Assembly: GCA_905201175.1 (NCBI GenBank)
Contig: CAJKNC010000051.1
Coordinates: 1 to 12,013, forward strand
Origin: an uncultured Succinatimonas sp.
GTDB taxonomy: Bacteria; Pseudomonadota; Gammaproteobacteria; Enterobacterales; Succinivibrionaceae
Direction of reading: 5' to 3'
DNA length: 12,013 nt
Shown here: positions 1 to 6,446 of the stretch, piece by piece
Layout: each line of letters begins with the position of its first letter
Numbering within the stretch: position 1 is the stretch's first letter
Position numbers and translations under genes: made by a program
The notes under the pieces: model-generated
What the model saw: the letters and a program-made list of their open reading frames with translations, nothing else
Told to the model about the DNA's origin: nothing
Database searches by the model: none

Positions 1-52
1 TCGCGACCCTAACCATGGCAAGGTTATGCTCTACCAACTGAGCTATTCCCGC
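1..52 (-). tRNA. tRNA-Gly (anticodon GCC), 3' part cut off by window edge
   Basis: Read on the minus strand, the first 52 bases give the acceptor 5' strand GCGGGAA, the D-arm AGCTCAGTTGGTAGAGC, and an anticodon stem TAACC/GGTTA around the loop TTGCCAT with anticodon GCC (window positions 17-19). The variable region GGGTC follows and the sequence runs out at the start of the T-arm. This matches E. coli tRNA-Gly(GCC) closely as recalled; the differences are compensated in the anticodon stem. It decodes GGC and GGU. The T-arm and acceptor 3' strand lie outside the window, so CCA encoding and any further tRNAs in the transcript cannot be judged. A near-consensus promoter lies just upstream. Confidence 0.96.
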
Positions 53-71
53 ATCTCAGAAAACGAAAGCT

Positions 72-100
72 ATTATAAAAGTACTTTTTTATAATTGCAA
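72..100 (-). promoter_or_regulatory. Sigma-70 promoter of the tRNA-Gly gene
   Basis: On the minus strand, TTGCAA (-35, window 95-100) is followed after exactly 17 bases by a perfect TATAAT (-10, window 72-77). Transcription should begin near positions 64-66, about a dozen bases before the mature tRNA 5' end at 52, which fits a stable-RNA promoter with a short 5' leader removed by RNase P. Confidence 0.85.
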
Positions 101-115
101 CACTTTTTTATAATT
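83..115. repeat. 14-bp direct repeat spanning and flanking the tRNA promoter
   Basis: The 14-mer ACTTTTTTATAATT occurs at 83-96 and again at 102-115, a 19-bp period. The first copy covers most of the -10/-35 spacer of the tRNA promoter and the second lies just upstream of the -35. It could be an AT-rich upstream element, a small duplication or chance in A/T-rich DNA. No function is claimed. Confidence 0.5.
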
Positions 116-268
116 TTTTAATAAAAAATTATTTATGACAAACTGATAAAAAACAGTCTTAGCAACAGCTAAAAAATTTCCTGTATTAACAAATTATATC
201 TTGTAATTTGCCTATTGATGCCAAAAAAATTAAGATAATAGCCATTGTATTTTTTTTCGGAGATGTAC

Positions 269-1114
269 ATGACTCTTACTTCTTTAATACTCAAAACTGT
301 CGAGTATTTAACTCCTTTCTCCACTCTTACCTATTTCGCAGCTAAGCTTACAGATCGCAATCTCGGCCGTTTTACTCGCTATCTTATAGATAATTTTATT
401 AAAACCTTTAATATCAATACAGAAGAAATACTCGAGCAGGATCTTTCTAAGTACAGAACTTTTAATGAATTTTTTATTCGCAAAATAAAGCCGGAACTTC
501 GGCCTATAAATATCGACTGTAAAGCCTGCAGTCCTGTTGACGGTACTGTTGGTGAAGCAGGCCGTATTACCTGCGGCAGGCTTATTCAGGCTAAAGGCTT
601 AGATTATTCTTTATGCGCTTTATTAGGAGGAAATAAAGCCGACAGCGATTATTTTGAAGATGGAAATTTTGCAACTTTATATTTATCTCCGGCAAACTAC
701 CATCGTATTCATATGCCTATTGACGGCACACTGATAAAAACGATTCATATTCCTGGCAAACTATTTCCGGTTGGCTCTAAAAATATTTCTAATATGCCGG
801 ATCTGTACACTGTAAATGAACGGCTAGTCTGTTTTTTTGAAACCAAAATAGGACAGGTAGCAGTAATTATGGTCGGAGCAGCTTTAGTAGGCAGCATTAA
901 TACAGTTTGGAGCGGTACTGTAGTCCGCCGCAAGGGCATAGAAATTACTGATTATTCACATGACGATCAATATTCCTATAAACGCGGTGAAGAAATCGGC
1001 CACTTTAAATACGGCAGTACCGTAATTGTTCTTTGGGGAAAGAATAAAGGAGAACTTCCCTCAGACCTGCAGGTCGGTACTCCAGTAAAGTTTGGCCGCT
1101 CCTTGATCATTTAG
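269..1114 (+). CDS. psd: Phosphatidylserine decarboxylase proenzyme
   Basis: Decarboxylates phosphatidylserine to phosphatidylethanolamine at the inner membrane. The 281-residue product aligns along its length with E. coli Psd: YRTFNEFF near residue 62, the triad Asp in SPVDG (D91), YHRIHMP (H145, H148), and the self-cleavage site Y-G-S-T, with the pyruvoyl-forming Ser at residue 250 (codon 1016-1018). Cleavage there gives a beta chain and an alpha chain of about 32 residues, shorter than the long C-terminal tail of E. coli Psd but usual in other bacteria. The site reads YGST where E. coli has LGST. I chose ATG 269 because GGAG (259-262) lies six bases upstream; an in-frame TTG at 245 and ATG at 263 also exist but have no suitably spaced Shine-Dalgarno. 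It appears monocistronic: no promoter with both boxes is convincing in the AT-rich 53-268 region (only a GATAAT at 234-239), and no GC-rich terminator follows it. Confidence 0.95.
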   Translation: MTLTSLILKTVEYLTPFSTLTYFAAKLTDRNLGRFTRYLIDNFIKTFNINTEEILEQDLSKYRTFNEFFIRKIKPELRPINIDCKACSPVDGTVGEAGRITCGRLIQAKGLDYSLCALLGGNKADSDYFEDGNFATLYLSPANYHRIHMPIDGTLIKTIHIPGKLFPVGSKNISNMPDLYTVNERLVCFFETKIGQVAVIMVGAALVGSINTVWSGTVVRRKGIEITDYSHDDQYSYKRGEEIGHFKYGSTVIVLWGKNKGELPSDLQVGTPVKFGRSLII

Positions 1115-1161
1115 CTTATGAGAATAACTTCAAAAAAATTATAAATTTTCATAATAATTTG

Positions 1162-1210
1162 AGATCTAGATCTGGTTTTATTGTCTTTTAGACATAATTC
1201 TAGAATTATG
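1162..1210. promoter_or_regulatory. Pair of CTAG-centred palindromes upstream of frdA (candidate operators)
   Basis: Two perfect inverted repeats lie in the psd-frdA spacer: AGATCTAGATCT (12 bp, 1162-1173) and CATAATTCTAGAATTATG (18 bp, 1193-1210). Their centres are 34 bp apart. Between them TGTCTTTTAGACA (1182-1194) is a third, interrupted inverted repeat. Perfect symmetry with no loop suggests sites for a dimeric protein rather than an RNA hairpin. They do not match the FNR (TTGATnnnnATCAA) or CRP (TGTGAn6TCACA) consensus, so the binding protein is unknown. Confidence 0.45.
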
Positions 1211-1286
1211 GACACATTTTTTATTATAATTTCAATGTTGTATATTTTTATTGCCAGCTAAAATAAAAATTTTTCTCATTTTCATT

Positions 1287-1292
1287 TATAAT
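1287..1292 (+). promoter_or_regulatory. Possible -10 element of the frd operon
   Basis: A perfect TATAAT lies 77 bp before the frdA start, with no recognisable -35 hexamer at 16-18 bp (the 17-bp position reads TAAAAA). If used, transcription would start near 1299 and the leader would carry the 1322-1343 hairpin. A weak -35 would be expected for an activator-dependent anaerobic promoter, but in such AT-rich DNA a lone TATAAT is weak evidence. Another TATAAT occurs at 1225-1230. Confidence 0.35.
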
Positions 1293-1317
1293 TACGTTGT
1301 TTTTTGCTTGCTGACCT

Positions 1318-1347
1318 GAAACCTCTCAAAATGTTGCGAGAGGCTTT
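1318..1347 (+). promoter_or_regulatory. Hairpin in the frdA 5' leader
   Basis: CCTCTC (1322-1327) pairs perfectly with GAGAGG (1338-1343) around a 10-base loop. The stem can continue past one A-C mismatch with two A-T pairs and a G-T pair. It ends nine bases before the frdA Shine-Dalgarno (AGGAG, 1356-1360) and is not followed by a T-run, so it is not an intrinsic terminator. It may stabilise the mRNA or affect ribosome access; that role is inferred. Confidence 0.5.
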
Positions 1348-1368
1348 AGGATCTTAGGAGATATTCAC

Positions 1369-3186
1369 GTGGAAAAATATCAATTTGATGTTGCAATCGT
1401 GGGTGCCGGCGGAACAGGTTTACGTGCAGCTATTGCTGTAGCCCAGGCTGATCCGAAACTGAAGATTGCACTCATTTCCAAAGTCTACCCGATGCGTTCT
1501 CACACTGTAGCTGCTGAAGGCGGCGCTGCTGGTGTAGTTCGTGATGACGATTCATATCAAAAACACTTTGAGGATACCGTTGCTGGCGGCGACTGGTTAT
1601 GCGAACAGGATGTTGTTGAGAAGTTCGTTCACCAGGCTCCTCAAGAGCTCTATCAATTAGAGCACTGGGGCTGTCCTTGGAGCCGTAAGCCAAATGGCGA
1701 CGTAAACGTTCGTCGTTTCGGTGGTATGAAGGTACCGCGTACTTGGTTCGCTGCTGATAAGTCTGGCTTCCATATGCTGCACACTCTTTATCAGACCTCT
1801 GTACAGTTCCCTTCTATTCATCGTTTTGATGAACACTTCGCTCTTGATCTTCTTGAAGAAGATGGTATTTGCCGTGGTGTTGTCTGCTATGACCTCCAAA
1901 ATGGTATTTTCCGTCAGATTAATGCCAAGTGCGTATTCTTAGCTACTGGTGGTGCTGGTCGCTGCTATCTGTTCAATACCAACGGCGGTATTGTTACCGG
2001 TGACGGCATGGCCTTAGCTTTCCGTCATGGCGTACCGCTCCGTGATATGGAATTCGTTCAGTATCACCCAACTGGCTTATTAGGCTGCGGCCTGCTTATG
2101 ACTGAAGGTTGCCGCGGTGAAGGTGGTGTGCTTTATAATAAGGATCACTATCGTTATCTGCAGGACTATGGCTTAGGCCCTGAAACCCCTGTCGGACAGC
2201 CGAAGAATAAGTATATGGAATTAGGTCCGCGCGATCGTCTATCTCAGGCTTTCTGGAACGAGTCTAAGAAAGGCCGTACCATTAAGTATCCTTTAGGCGA
2301 AGCTGTTCACCTCGATCTTACCCACTTAGGCGAGAAATATCTCCACGAGCGTTTACCGCTCATCTGTGAATTAGCCATGACCTACTCAGGTGTTGATCCG
2401 GTTAAAGCTCCGGTACCAGTACGCCCTGTAGTTCACTACACCATGGGCGGTATCGAAACTGACGGCAATACTGCTACCCGTATGGAAGGTCTGTATGCTG
2501 GCGGTGAGTGTGCCTCCGTTGGTATTCATGGTGCTAACCGCTTAGGTTCTAACTCCTTAGTCGAGACCATCGTCTTCGGCAAGATTGGCGGTGATGCTAT
2601 GGCTGAGCGTGCTCATAATGTCAAGGACTTCGATTCTAAAGAATTAGAGCGTCAAGCTGAGGCTGCAAAAGCACGTGCTCTGTCCTTATTTGATGTTAAG
2701 GGCACTGAGTCTATGTCTAAGATCCGTCATGAGATGGGTGCTTCTATGGAGGAAGGCGTCGGTATTTACCGTGAGCAGGAATCCATGCAGAAGACCATTG
2801 ATACCTTAAAAGCCTTGAAGAAGCGTTTAGTCAATGTTGGACTAACTGATCGCGGCCGTGTATTTAATACTGAGTGGATGAACCTCATCGAGCTCGGCTA
2901 CACCTTAGATGTTGCTCAGTGTATGGTTCACTCTGCTATCAACCGTAAAGAATCTCGTGGTTCTCATCAGCGTCTTGATGGCCCTAACGGTGCATACAAG
3001 CAGCGTGATGACGTCAATTTCTTAAAGCACTCCTTAGCATTCATGCAAAAGGATGCCGACGAGCCGCGTATTGAGTTGAGCCCAGTTAAGATTACCACCT
3101 TCGAGCCAGCTAAGCGCGTTTACGGTGCTGAGGCCGAAGCTGCCGAAGCTGCTAGAAAAGCTAAAGCCCAGAAGGAGGCCAAATAA
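1369..3186 (+). CDS. frdA: Fumarate reductase flavoprotein subunit FrdA
   Basis: Catalytic subunit of menaquinol:fumarate reductase, on the cytoplasmic face of the membrane; it reduces fumarate to succinate as the terminal step of anaerobic respiration. The 605-residue product follows E. coli FrdA with the same numbering: Rossmann motif GAGGTG near residue 12, covalent FAD site PMRSHTVAAEGG (His45), substrate and catalytic residues H233, E246, R288, H356 and R391, and HTLYQTS and GGIVTGDGMA segments. It resembles FrdA rather than SdhA in its partners and in its C-terminal end, KRVYGAEAE followed by a short Ala/Lys/Glu-rich tail (586-605). The start is GTG at 1369, eight bases after AGGAG; no in-frame ATG nearby would keep the N-terminal nucleotide-binding strand. 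First gene of frdABCD; the frdB Shine-Dalgarno is embedded in its last codons. Codon use is biased (CGT for Arg, TTA for Leu, GGT/GGC for Gly), suggesting high expression. Confidence 0.97.
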   Translation: MEKYQFDVAIVGAGGTGLRAAIAVAQADPKLKIALISKVYPMRSHTVAAEGGAAGVVRDDDSYQKHFEDTVAGGDWLCEQDVVEKFVHQAPQELYQLEHWGCPWSRKPNGDVNVRRFGGMKVPRTWFAADKSGFHMLHTLYQTSVQFPSIHRFDEHFALDLLEEDGICRGVVCYDLQNGIFRQINAKCVFLATGGAGRCYLFNTNGGIVTGDGMALAFRHGVPLRDMEFVQYHPTGLLGCGLLMTEGCRGEGGVLYNKDHYRYLQDYGLGPETPVGQPKNKYMELGPRDRLSQAFWNESKKGRTIKYPLGEAVHLDLTHLGEKYLHERLPLICELAMTYSGVDPVKAPVPVRPVVHYTMGGIETDGNTATRMEGLYAGGECASVGIHGANRLGSNSLVETIVFGKIGGDAMAERAHNVKDFDSKELERQAEAAKARALSLFDVKGTESMSKIRHEMGASMEEGVGIYREQESMQKTIDTLKALKKRLVNVGLTDRGRVFNTEWMNLIELGYTLDVAQCMVHSAINRKESRGSHQRLDGPNGAYKQRDDVNFLKHSLAFMQKDADEPRIELSPVKITTFEPAKRVYGAEAEAAEAARKAKAQKEAK

Positions 3187-3188
3187 TA

Positions 3189-3938
3189 ATGAGTATTGAA
3201 ACTAAGAATATGAAGATCACTGTTCTCCGCTATCGTCCTGAACAGGACAAAGAGCCTTGGGAGCAGACCTTTGATGTTCCGTATCATCGTGAGACCTCTG
3301 TTCTCGAAGCTCTGTTCTACATTAAGGACAACTTTGAGCCGAGCCTCTCTTTCCGTTGGTCTTGCCGTATGGCCGTTTGCGGTTCCTGCGGTATGATGAT
3401 CAATGGCGTTCCTCACTTAGCCTGTCAGACTTTCTTGCGTGATTACGAAGGAAAGGATATGAAGATTGAGCCTCTGGCTAACTTCCCGATTGAGCGTGAC
3501 TTGGTTGTCGATCTCTCTGATCTCATCGAAAAGATTGAGCGCATCAAGCCTTACATCATTCCTGATGCTAAGAACGCTAATATGCCGTTAAACAAGAACT
3601 ATAAGCAAACTCCGATGCAGATGGAAGCTTACTTACAGTTTGCTCAGTGCATCAACTGCGGCTGCTGCTATGCAGCTTGCCCGCAGTACAAGCTTAATCC
3701 TAAGTTTATCGGCCCTGCAGCCTTAACCTTGCTATACCGTTACAATGTTGATAACCGCGATGCAGGTCAGGCACAGCGTGCTCCGTTCTTAAGCGCAGAG
3801 GAAGGCGTCTGGAGCTGCACCTTCGTTGGTTACTGCTCTGAAGTTTGCCCGAAGAAGGTAGATCCGTCTTCAGCAATTCAGTTAGGCAAGAAGATGTCTG
3901 CTACTGACTATGTATTTAAGATGATTAAACCGGAGTAA
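3189..3938 (+). CDS. frdB: Fumarate reductase iron-sulfur subunit FrdB
   Basis: Carries electrons from menaquinol in FrdCD to the FAD of FrdA through three clusters. In 249 residues the [2Fe-2S] ligands are C59, C64, C67 and C79 (RWSCRMAVCGSCGMM), and the bacterial ferredoxin-like half has C154, C157, C160, C164 (CINCGCCYAACP) with C210, C216 and C220 (WSCTFVGYCSEVCP) for the [4Fe-4S] and [3Fe-4S] clusters. ALANFPIERDLVVD is nearly identical to E. coli FrdB. C159 is an additional Cys next to the ligand set (Leu in E. coli). The linker near residues 125-140 is a few residues longer than in E. coli. ATG 3189 starts two bases after the frdA stop; AAGGAGG (3172-3178) inside frdA serves as ribosome binding site, which implies translational coupling. 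Confidence 0.97.
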   Translation: MSIETKNMKITVLRYRPEQDKEPWEQTFDVPYHRETSVLEALFYIKDNFEPSLSFRWSCRMAVCGSCGMMINGVPHLACQTFLRDYEGKDMKIEPLANFPIERDLVVDLSDLIEKIERIKPYIIPDAKNANMPLNKNYKQTPMQMEAYLQFAQCINCGCCYAACPQYKLNPKFIGPAALTLLYRYNVDNRDAGQAQRAPFLSAEEGVWSCTFVGYCSEVCPKKVDPSSAIQLGKKMSATDYVFKMIKPE

Positions 3939-3941
3939 ACT

Positions 3942-4397
3942 ATGAGCGAGCCTACTTCTTTTCGTAAACCGTACAATCGTCCGGTTAAAAAAATGACTTG
4001 GTGGCTGGAGAATCCGTTCTATATTTTCTATATGGTTCGTGAAGGCACTGCTGTATTAGCTCTGTTCGCTGTATTAGAGATCTTATTTGGCGTATTCATG
4101 TTCTCCATGTGCGACCTCAATACTGCTGAAGCAACTGCAGACACTGCCGCTCCTTACTTATGGTATGTAAACAGCTTCCTCGGCAATCCTCTTATCATTA
4201 TCATCAACTTGATAATCTTAGGCTCTCAGATTTTCCATGCTGTTACCTGGTTTAGCCTGATGCCTAAGGCTGTACGTATATTCATGAACAAGAACTCAAC
4301 TGAGCTCTTACCTGAATACGTCACCAAGATCGGTTTATATGGTGCCTTAGGTGGCGCTACCGTGGTGATTTTGATCTTCGCTTTTGCCTCTATGTAA
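3942..4397 (+). CDS. frdC: Fumarate reductase membrane anchor subunit FrdC
   Basis: One of two three-helix membrane anchors that bind menaquinol and hold FrdAB to the inner membrane. The 151-residue product keeps the E. coli FrdC landmarks: RKPYNRPV and TWW at the N terminus, FYMVREGTA (Glu34, equal to the quinone-site Glu29 of E. coli), NPLIIIINLI, and IFHAVTWF (His99, equal to His82). Hydrophobic helices lie at about 36-56, 82-105 and 128-149. It is some 20 residues longer than E. coli FrdC (131): about five extra at the N terminus and most of the rest in the loop between helices 1 and 2 (residues about 57-75, rich in Ala, Thr and Asp/Glu). CGGAG (3931-3935) in the end of frdB precedes ATG 3942 by six bases. 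Confidence 0.94.
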   Translation: MSEPTSFRKPYNRPVKKMTWWLENPFYIFYMVREGTAVLALFAVLEILFGVFMFSMCDLNTAEATADTAAPYLWYVNSFLGNPLIIIINLIILGSQIFHAVTWFSLMPKAVRIFMNKNSTELLPEYVTKIGLYGALGGATVVILIFAFASM

Positions 4398-4407
4398 GGA
4401 GTTACAA

Positions 4408-4788
4408 ATGGAGAAAAAATTCCTCCCTAGCCGTTCTGATGAGCCGATGTACTGGTTAATGTTCGGCGCAGGTGGTATGGTTGCTTCTATAGTTCTGCCA
4501 TCCATCTTGGTTGTCTTAATCGTTGCAGGTATTACTGGCGCTGATTTAACCTCCGGTATGCTCAATTACGAGCAAATCTCAGGCTTATTCGGCAACTGGT
4601 TCTTAAGCATCTGCTTATTTGGTATCGTATTCCTTTTAAGCTTCTATGCTTTACACCGTATGCATCATTCATCTCATGACTTTGGTATTCACAGCAAAGC
4701 TACCTGGTATATTGCCTATGGCACTGCTGCTGTAATCTCATTTGTCAGCTTAGGTTTACAGTTCTTAGATTACTGCAAACTCTTCTAA
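4408..4788 (+). CDS. frdD: Fumarate reductase membrane anchor subunit FrdD
   Basis: Second membrane anchor of menaquinol:fumarate reductase, forming the quinone pocket together with FrdC. The 126-residue product begins like E. coli FrdD (SRSDEPMYWLMFGAGGM) and has three hydrophobic helices at about 16-42, 62-82 and 97-118. The histidine cluster HRMHHSSHD (83-91) matches HRMHHAMHD of E. coli. No heme ligand pattern of the SdhCD type is evident, in keeping with the heme-free E. coli enzyme. I start at ATG 4408, six bases after AAGGAG (4396-4401), which overlaps the frdC stop codon; the longer frame opening at TTG 4384 would run inside frdC and has no ribosome binding site. Last gene of the operon; a terminator follows. 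Confidence 0.95.
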   Translation: MEKKFLPSRSDEPMYWLMFGAGGMVASIVLPSILVVLIVAGITGADLTSGMLNYEQISGLFGNWFLSICLFGIVFLLSFYALHRMHHSSHDFGIHSKATWYIAYGTAAVISFVSLGLQFLDYCKLF

Positions 4789-4812
4789 TTAAAAGCTAGA
4801 TAATGCATGATT

Positions 4813-4840
4813 AAACCGGACCTATAAAGTCCGGTTTTTT
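4813..4840 (+). terminator. Rho-independent terminator of frdABCD
   Basis: AAACCGGAC (4813-4821) pairs with GTCCGGTTT (4829-4837) as a 9-bp stem with a 7-base loop, and the T-run 4835-4840 follows directly. It lies 25 bases after the frdD stop and separates the operon from pykF. Confidence 0.9.
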
Positions 4841-4905
4841 ATTATCAATATACCTTCTATTTTTATCGTGCTGTTTCTGTTTTATCTTTAAATTAAAGCC
4901 TTTTC

Positions 4906-4947
4906 TGATATAATTTAGTTGACACAATTGACATACAACATTGTTAT
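4906..4947 (+). promoter_or_regulatory. Promoter region of pykF (two candidates)
   Basis: An extended -10, TG-A-TATAAT (4906-4914), would start transcription near 4921 but has only a poor -35. Immediately downstream a perfect -35 TTGACA (4919-4924) is followed after 17 bases by TGTTAT (4942-4947, four of six matches), giving a start near 4954. TTGACA is repeated at 4928-4933, nine bases after the first copy, and ACAAT/ATTGT (4924-4928/4940-4944) form an inverted repeat here. Which promoter is used cannot be decided from sequence. Confidence 0.5.
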
Positions 4948-4976
4948 CTTTTCTCTCCGGACTGGAGCTTTAGTAC

Positions 4977-6386
4977 ATGAAAAAAACAAAAATGGTCTGC
5001 ACCATCGGACCTAAATCTGAACAGCGGGAAGTATTAGAGTCATTACTCGATTCTGGCATGAACGTCATGCGTTTAAATTTCTCACACGGCGATTATCAAG
5101 AGCATGGCGGACGCATCGACACTATCAACGATATCATGAAAAAGACAGGTAAAGTCTTTGCGATATTACTTGATACTAAAGGCCCTGAAATTCGTACTTG
5201 CAAACTCCAAAACGGTGAGGATGTAAGTCTAAAAACTGGAGATACCTTTACTTTATGTACTGATACCTCCATTATCGGCGATAACACTCGTGTTGCTGTA
5301 ACCTATCCTGGTTTAGTAAACGATCTTCACAAAGGTGATATGGTTCTTTTAGACGACGGTCTTATCGGAATGAAAGTCACCGATGTAAAAGAACAGGAAA
5401 TCGTCTGCGAAGTTTTAAACAACGGCGTCTTAGGCGAGCATAAAGGAATCAATCTGCCTAACAGTCATATTTCTATGCCTTTCATGTCTGAAAAAGACAA
5501 GAGCGACCTGCTCTTTGGTATTGAAAAGAATGTTGATTTTGTTGCTGCATCATTTACTCGCAGCCGTCGAGATGTTTTAGATATCCGTGAATTTTTAGAT
5601 GCCAACGGCGGTAAAGAAATCAAAATTATCTGCAAAATCGAAAATCAGGAAGGTTTAGATAATTTTGAAGATATTTTAGCTACTGCCGACGGCATCATGG
5701 TTGCACGTGGAGATATGGGCGTCGAAATTCCTGCACAGGAAGTTATCTTTGCACAAAAACATATCATCAAACGCTGCAATGAAGTAGGTAAAATTGTAAT
5801 TACCGCAACTCAAATGCTTGATTCCATGATCAAGAATCCGCGCCCTACTCGTGCTGAGGCTGGCGATGTCGCCAATGCTGTTTTAGACGGCACTGACGCT
5901 GTAATGCTTTCAGGAGAGTCTGCTAAAGGCAAATATCCGCGTGAAGCTGTTGCAACCATGAGCAATATCTGCGTGCGTACAGATCGTGAAGTTCCAGCTC
6001 GTATTGAACGTAATGTTAATGACCGCTTATCTGTTACTGATGCAGTCTGCTTGGCTGCTGTTGAAGCTGCAGAAACATTATATGCTCCGGTAATCGTAGT
6101 TGCCACAGAGCATGGCGGTTCTGCTCGTGCTATTCGCAAGTACTTCCCTTCAGCAAATATTCTGGCATTAACTCCTAATGCTCGTACTGCCAGACAATTA
6201 TGCTTAGTGCGCGGCGTAATTCCTAAGATTGTAGACAGAATAAACTCAACTGACGAATTCTTCCGCTTAGGCAAGGAATTGGCTTTAAAGCTTAATTTAG
6301 CTCACGAAGGACAAAAGATTGTCATGGTCAATGGAGCTCTTGTTCCTTCAGGTACCACTAATACTATGTCCGTACACTCTCTGTAA
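4977..6386 (+). CDS. pykF: Pyruvate kinase, type I (PykF-like)
   Basis: Converts phosphoenolpyruvate and ADP to pyruvate and ATP in the cytoplasm. Its 469 residues match E. coli PykF (470) throughout: MKKTK-VCTIGPK at the N terminus, MNVMRLNFSHGDY (R32, N34, S36, H37), LLDTKGPEIRT, the signature around IICKIENQEGL with catalytic K220 and metal ligands E222 and D246 (MVARGDMGVEIP), ITATQMLDSMIKNPRPTRAE, and the C-terminal VNGALVPSGTTNT. B domain insert near 70-170, C-terminal regulatory domain from about 345. In the fructose-1,6-bisphosphate site the loop reads EHGGSA where E. coli has QGGKSA, so the position of E. coli Lys382 is Gly381 here; E. coli Arg431 is kept as R430. GGAG (4964-4967) lies nine bases before ATG 4977. 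Flanked by terminators on both sides, hence probably monocistronic. Confidence 0.96.
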   Translation: MKKTKMVCTIGPKSEQREVLESLLDSGMNVMRLNFSHGDYQEHGGRIDTINDIMKKTGKVFAILLDTKGPEIRTCKLQNGEDVSLKTGDTFTLCTDTSIIGDNTRVAVTYPGLVNDLHKGDMVLLDDGLIGMKVTDVKEQEIVCEVLNNGVLGEHKGINLPNSHISMPFMSEKDKSDLLFGIEKNVDFVAASFTRSRRDVLDIREFLDANGGKEIKIICKIENQEGLDNFEDILATADGIMVARGDMGVEIPAQEVIFAQKHIIKRCNEVGKIVITATQMLDSMIKNPRPTRAEAGDVANAVLDGTDAVMLSGESAKGKYPREAVATMSNICVRTDREVPARIERNVNDRLSVTDAVCLAAVEAAETLYAPVIVVATEHGGSARAIRKYFPSANILALTPNARTARQLCLVRGVIPKIVDRINSTDEFFRLGKELALKLNLAHEGQKIVMVNGALVPSGTTNTMSVHSL

Positions 6387-6403
6387 AATCAAAATTACCT
6401 ATA

Positions 6404-6430
6404 AAAAGACCTGGATTATCCAGGTCTTTT
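6404..6430. terminator. Bidirectional intrinsic terminator between pykF and the EamA gene
   Basis: AAAAGACCTGGA (6404-6415) pairs perfectly with TCCAGGTCTTTT (6419-6430), a 12-bp stem with a 3-base loop. The T-run on the plus strand ends pykF 18 bases after its stop. The A-run on the left side gives a T-run on the minus strand, where the convergent transporter gene ends at 6447. Confidence 0.92.
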
Positions 6431-6446
6431 ATTTTGCACAAATACT

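Noticed and set aside
245..268. TTG start adding eight residues to Psd
   Set aside because: No ribosome binding site in front of it, and the clear GGAG at 259-262 lies within this extension and serves ATG 269.
1120..1161. Possible psd terminator in the AT-rich imperfect repeat (TCAAA...TTTGA)
   Set aside because: The stem is almost wholly A/T with mismatches and no T-run follows, so it would be too weak to call a terminator.
1162..1173. FNR box reading TTGAGATCTAGATCT upstream of frdA
   Set aside because: Only the first four bases of TTGAT and none of the ATCAA half fit; calling it FNR would be forced.
3120..3416. 98-codon minus-strand frame across the frdA-frdB junction
   Set aside because: Shadow of two certain genes; its sequence shows no domain or ribosome binding site.
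5810..6274. 154-codon open frame on the minus strand inside pykF
   Set aside because: It is antisense to an unambiguous pyruvate kinase region, has no family resemblance, and arises from the codon bias of the real gene.
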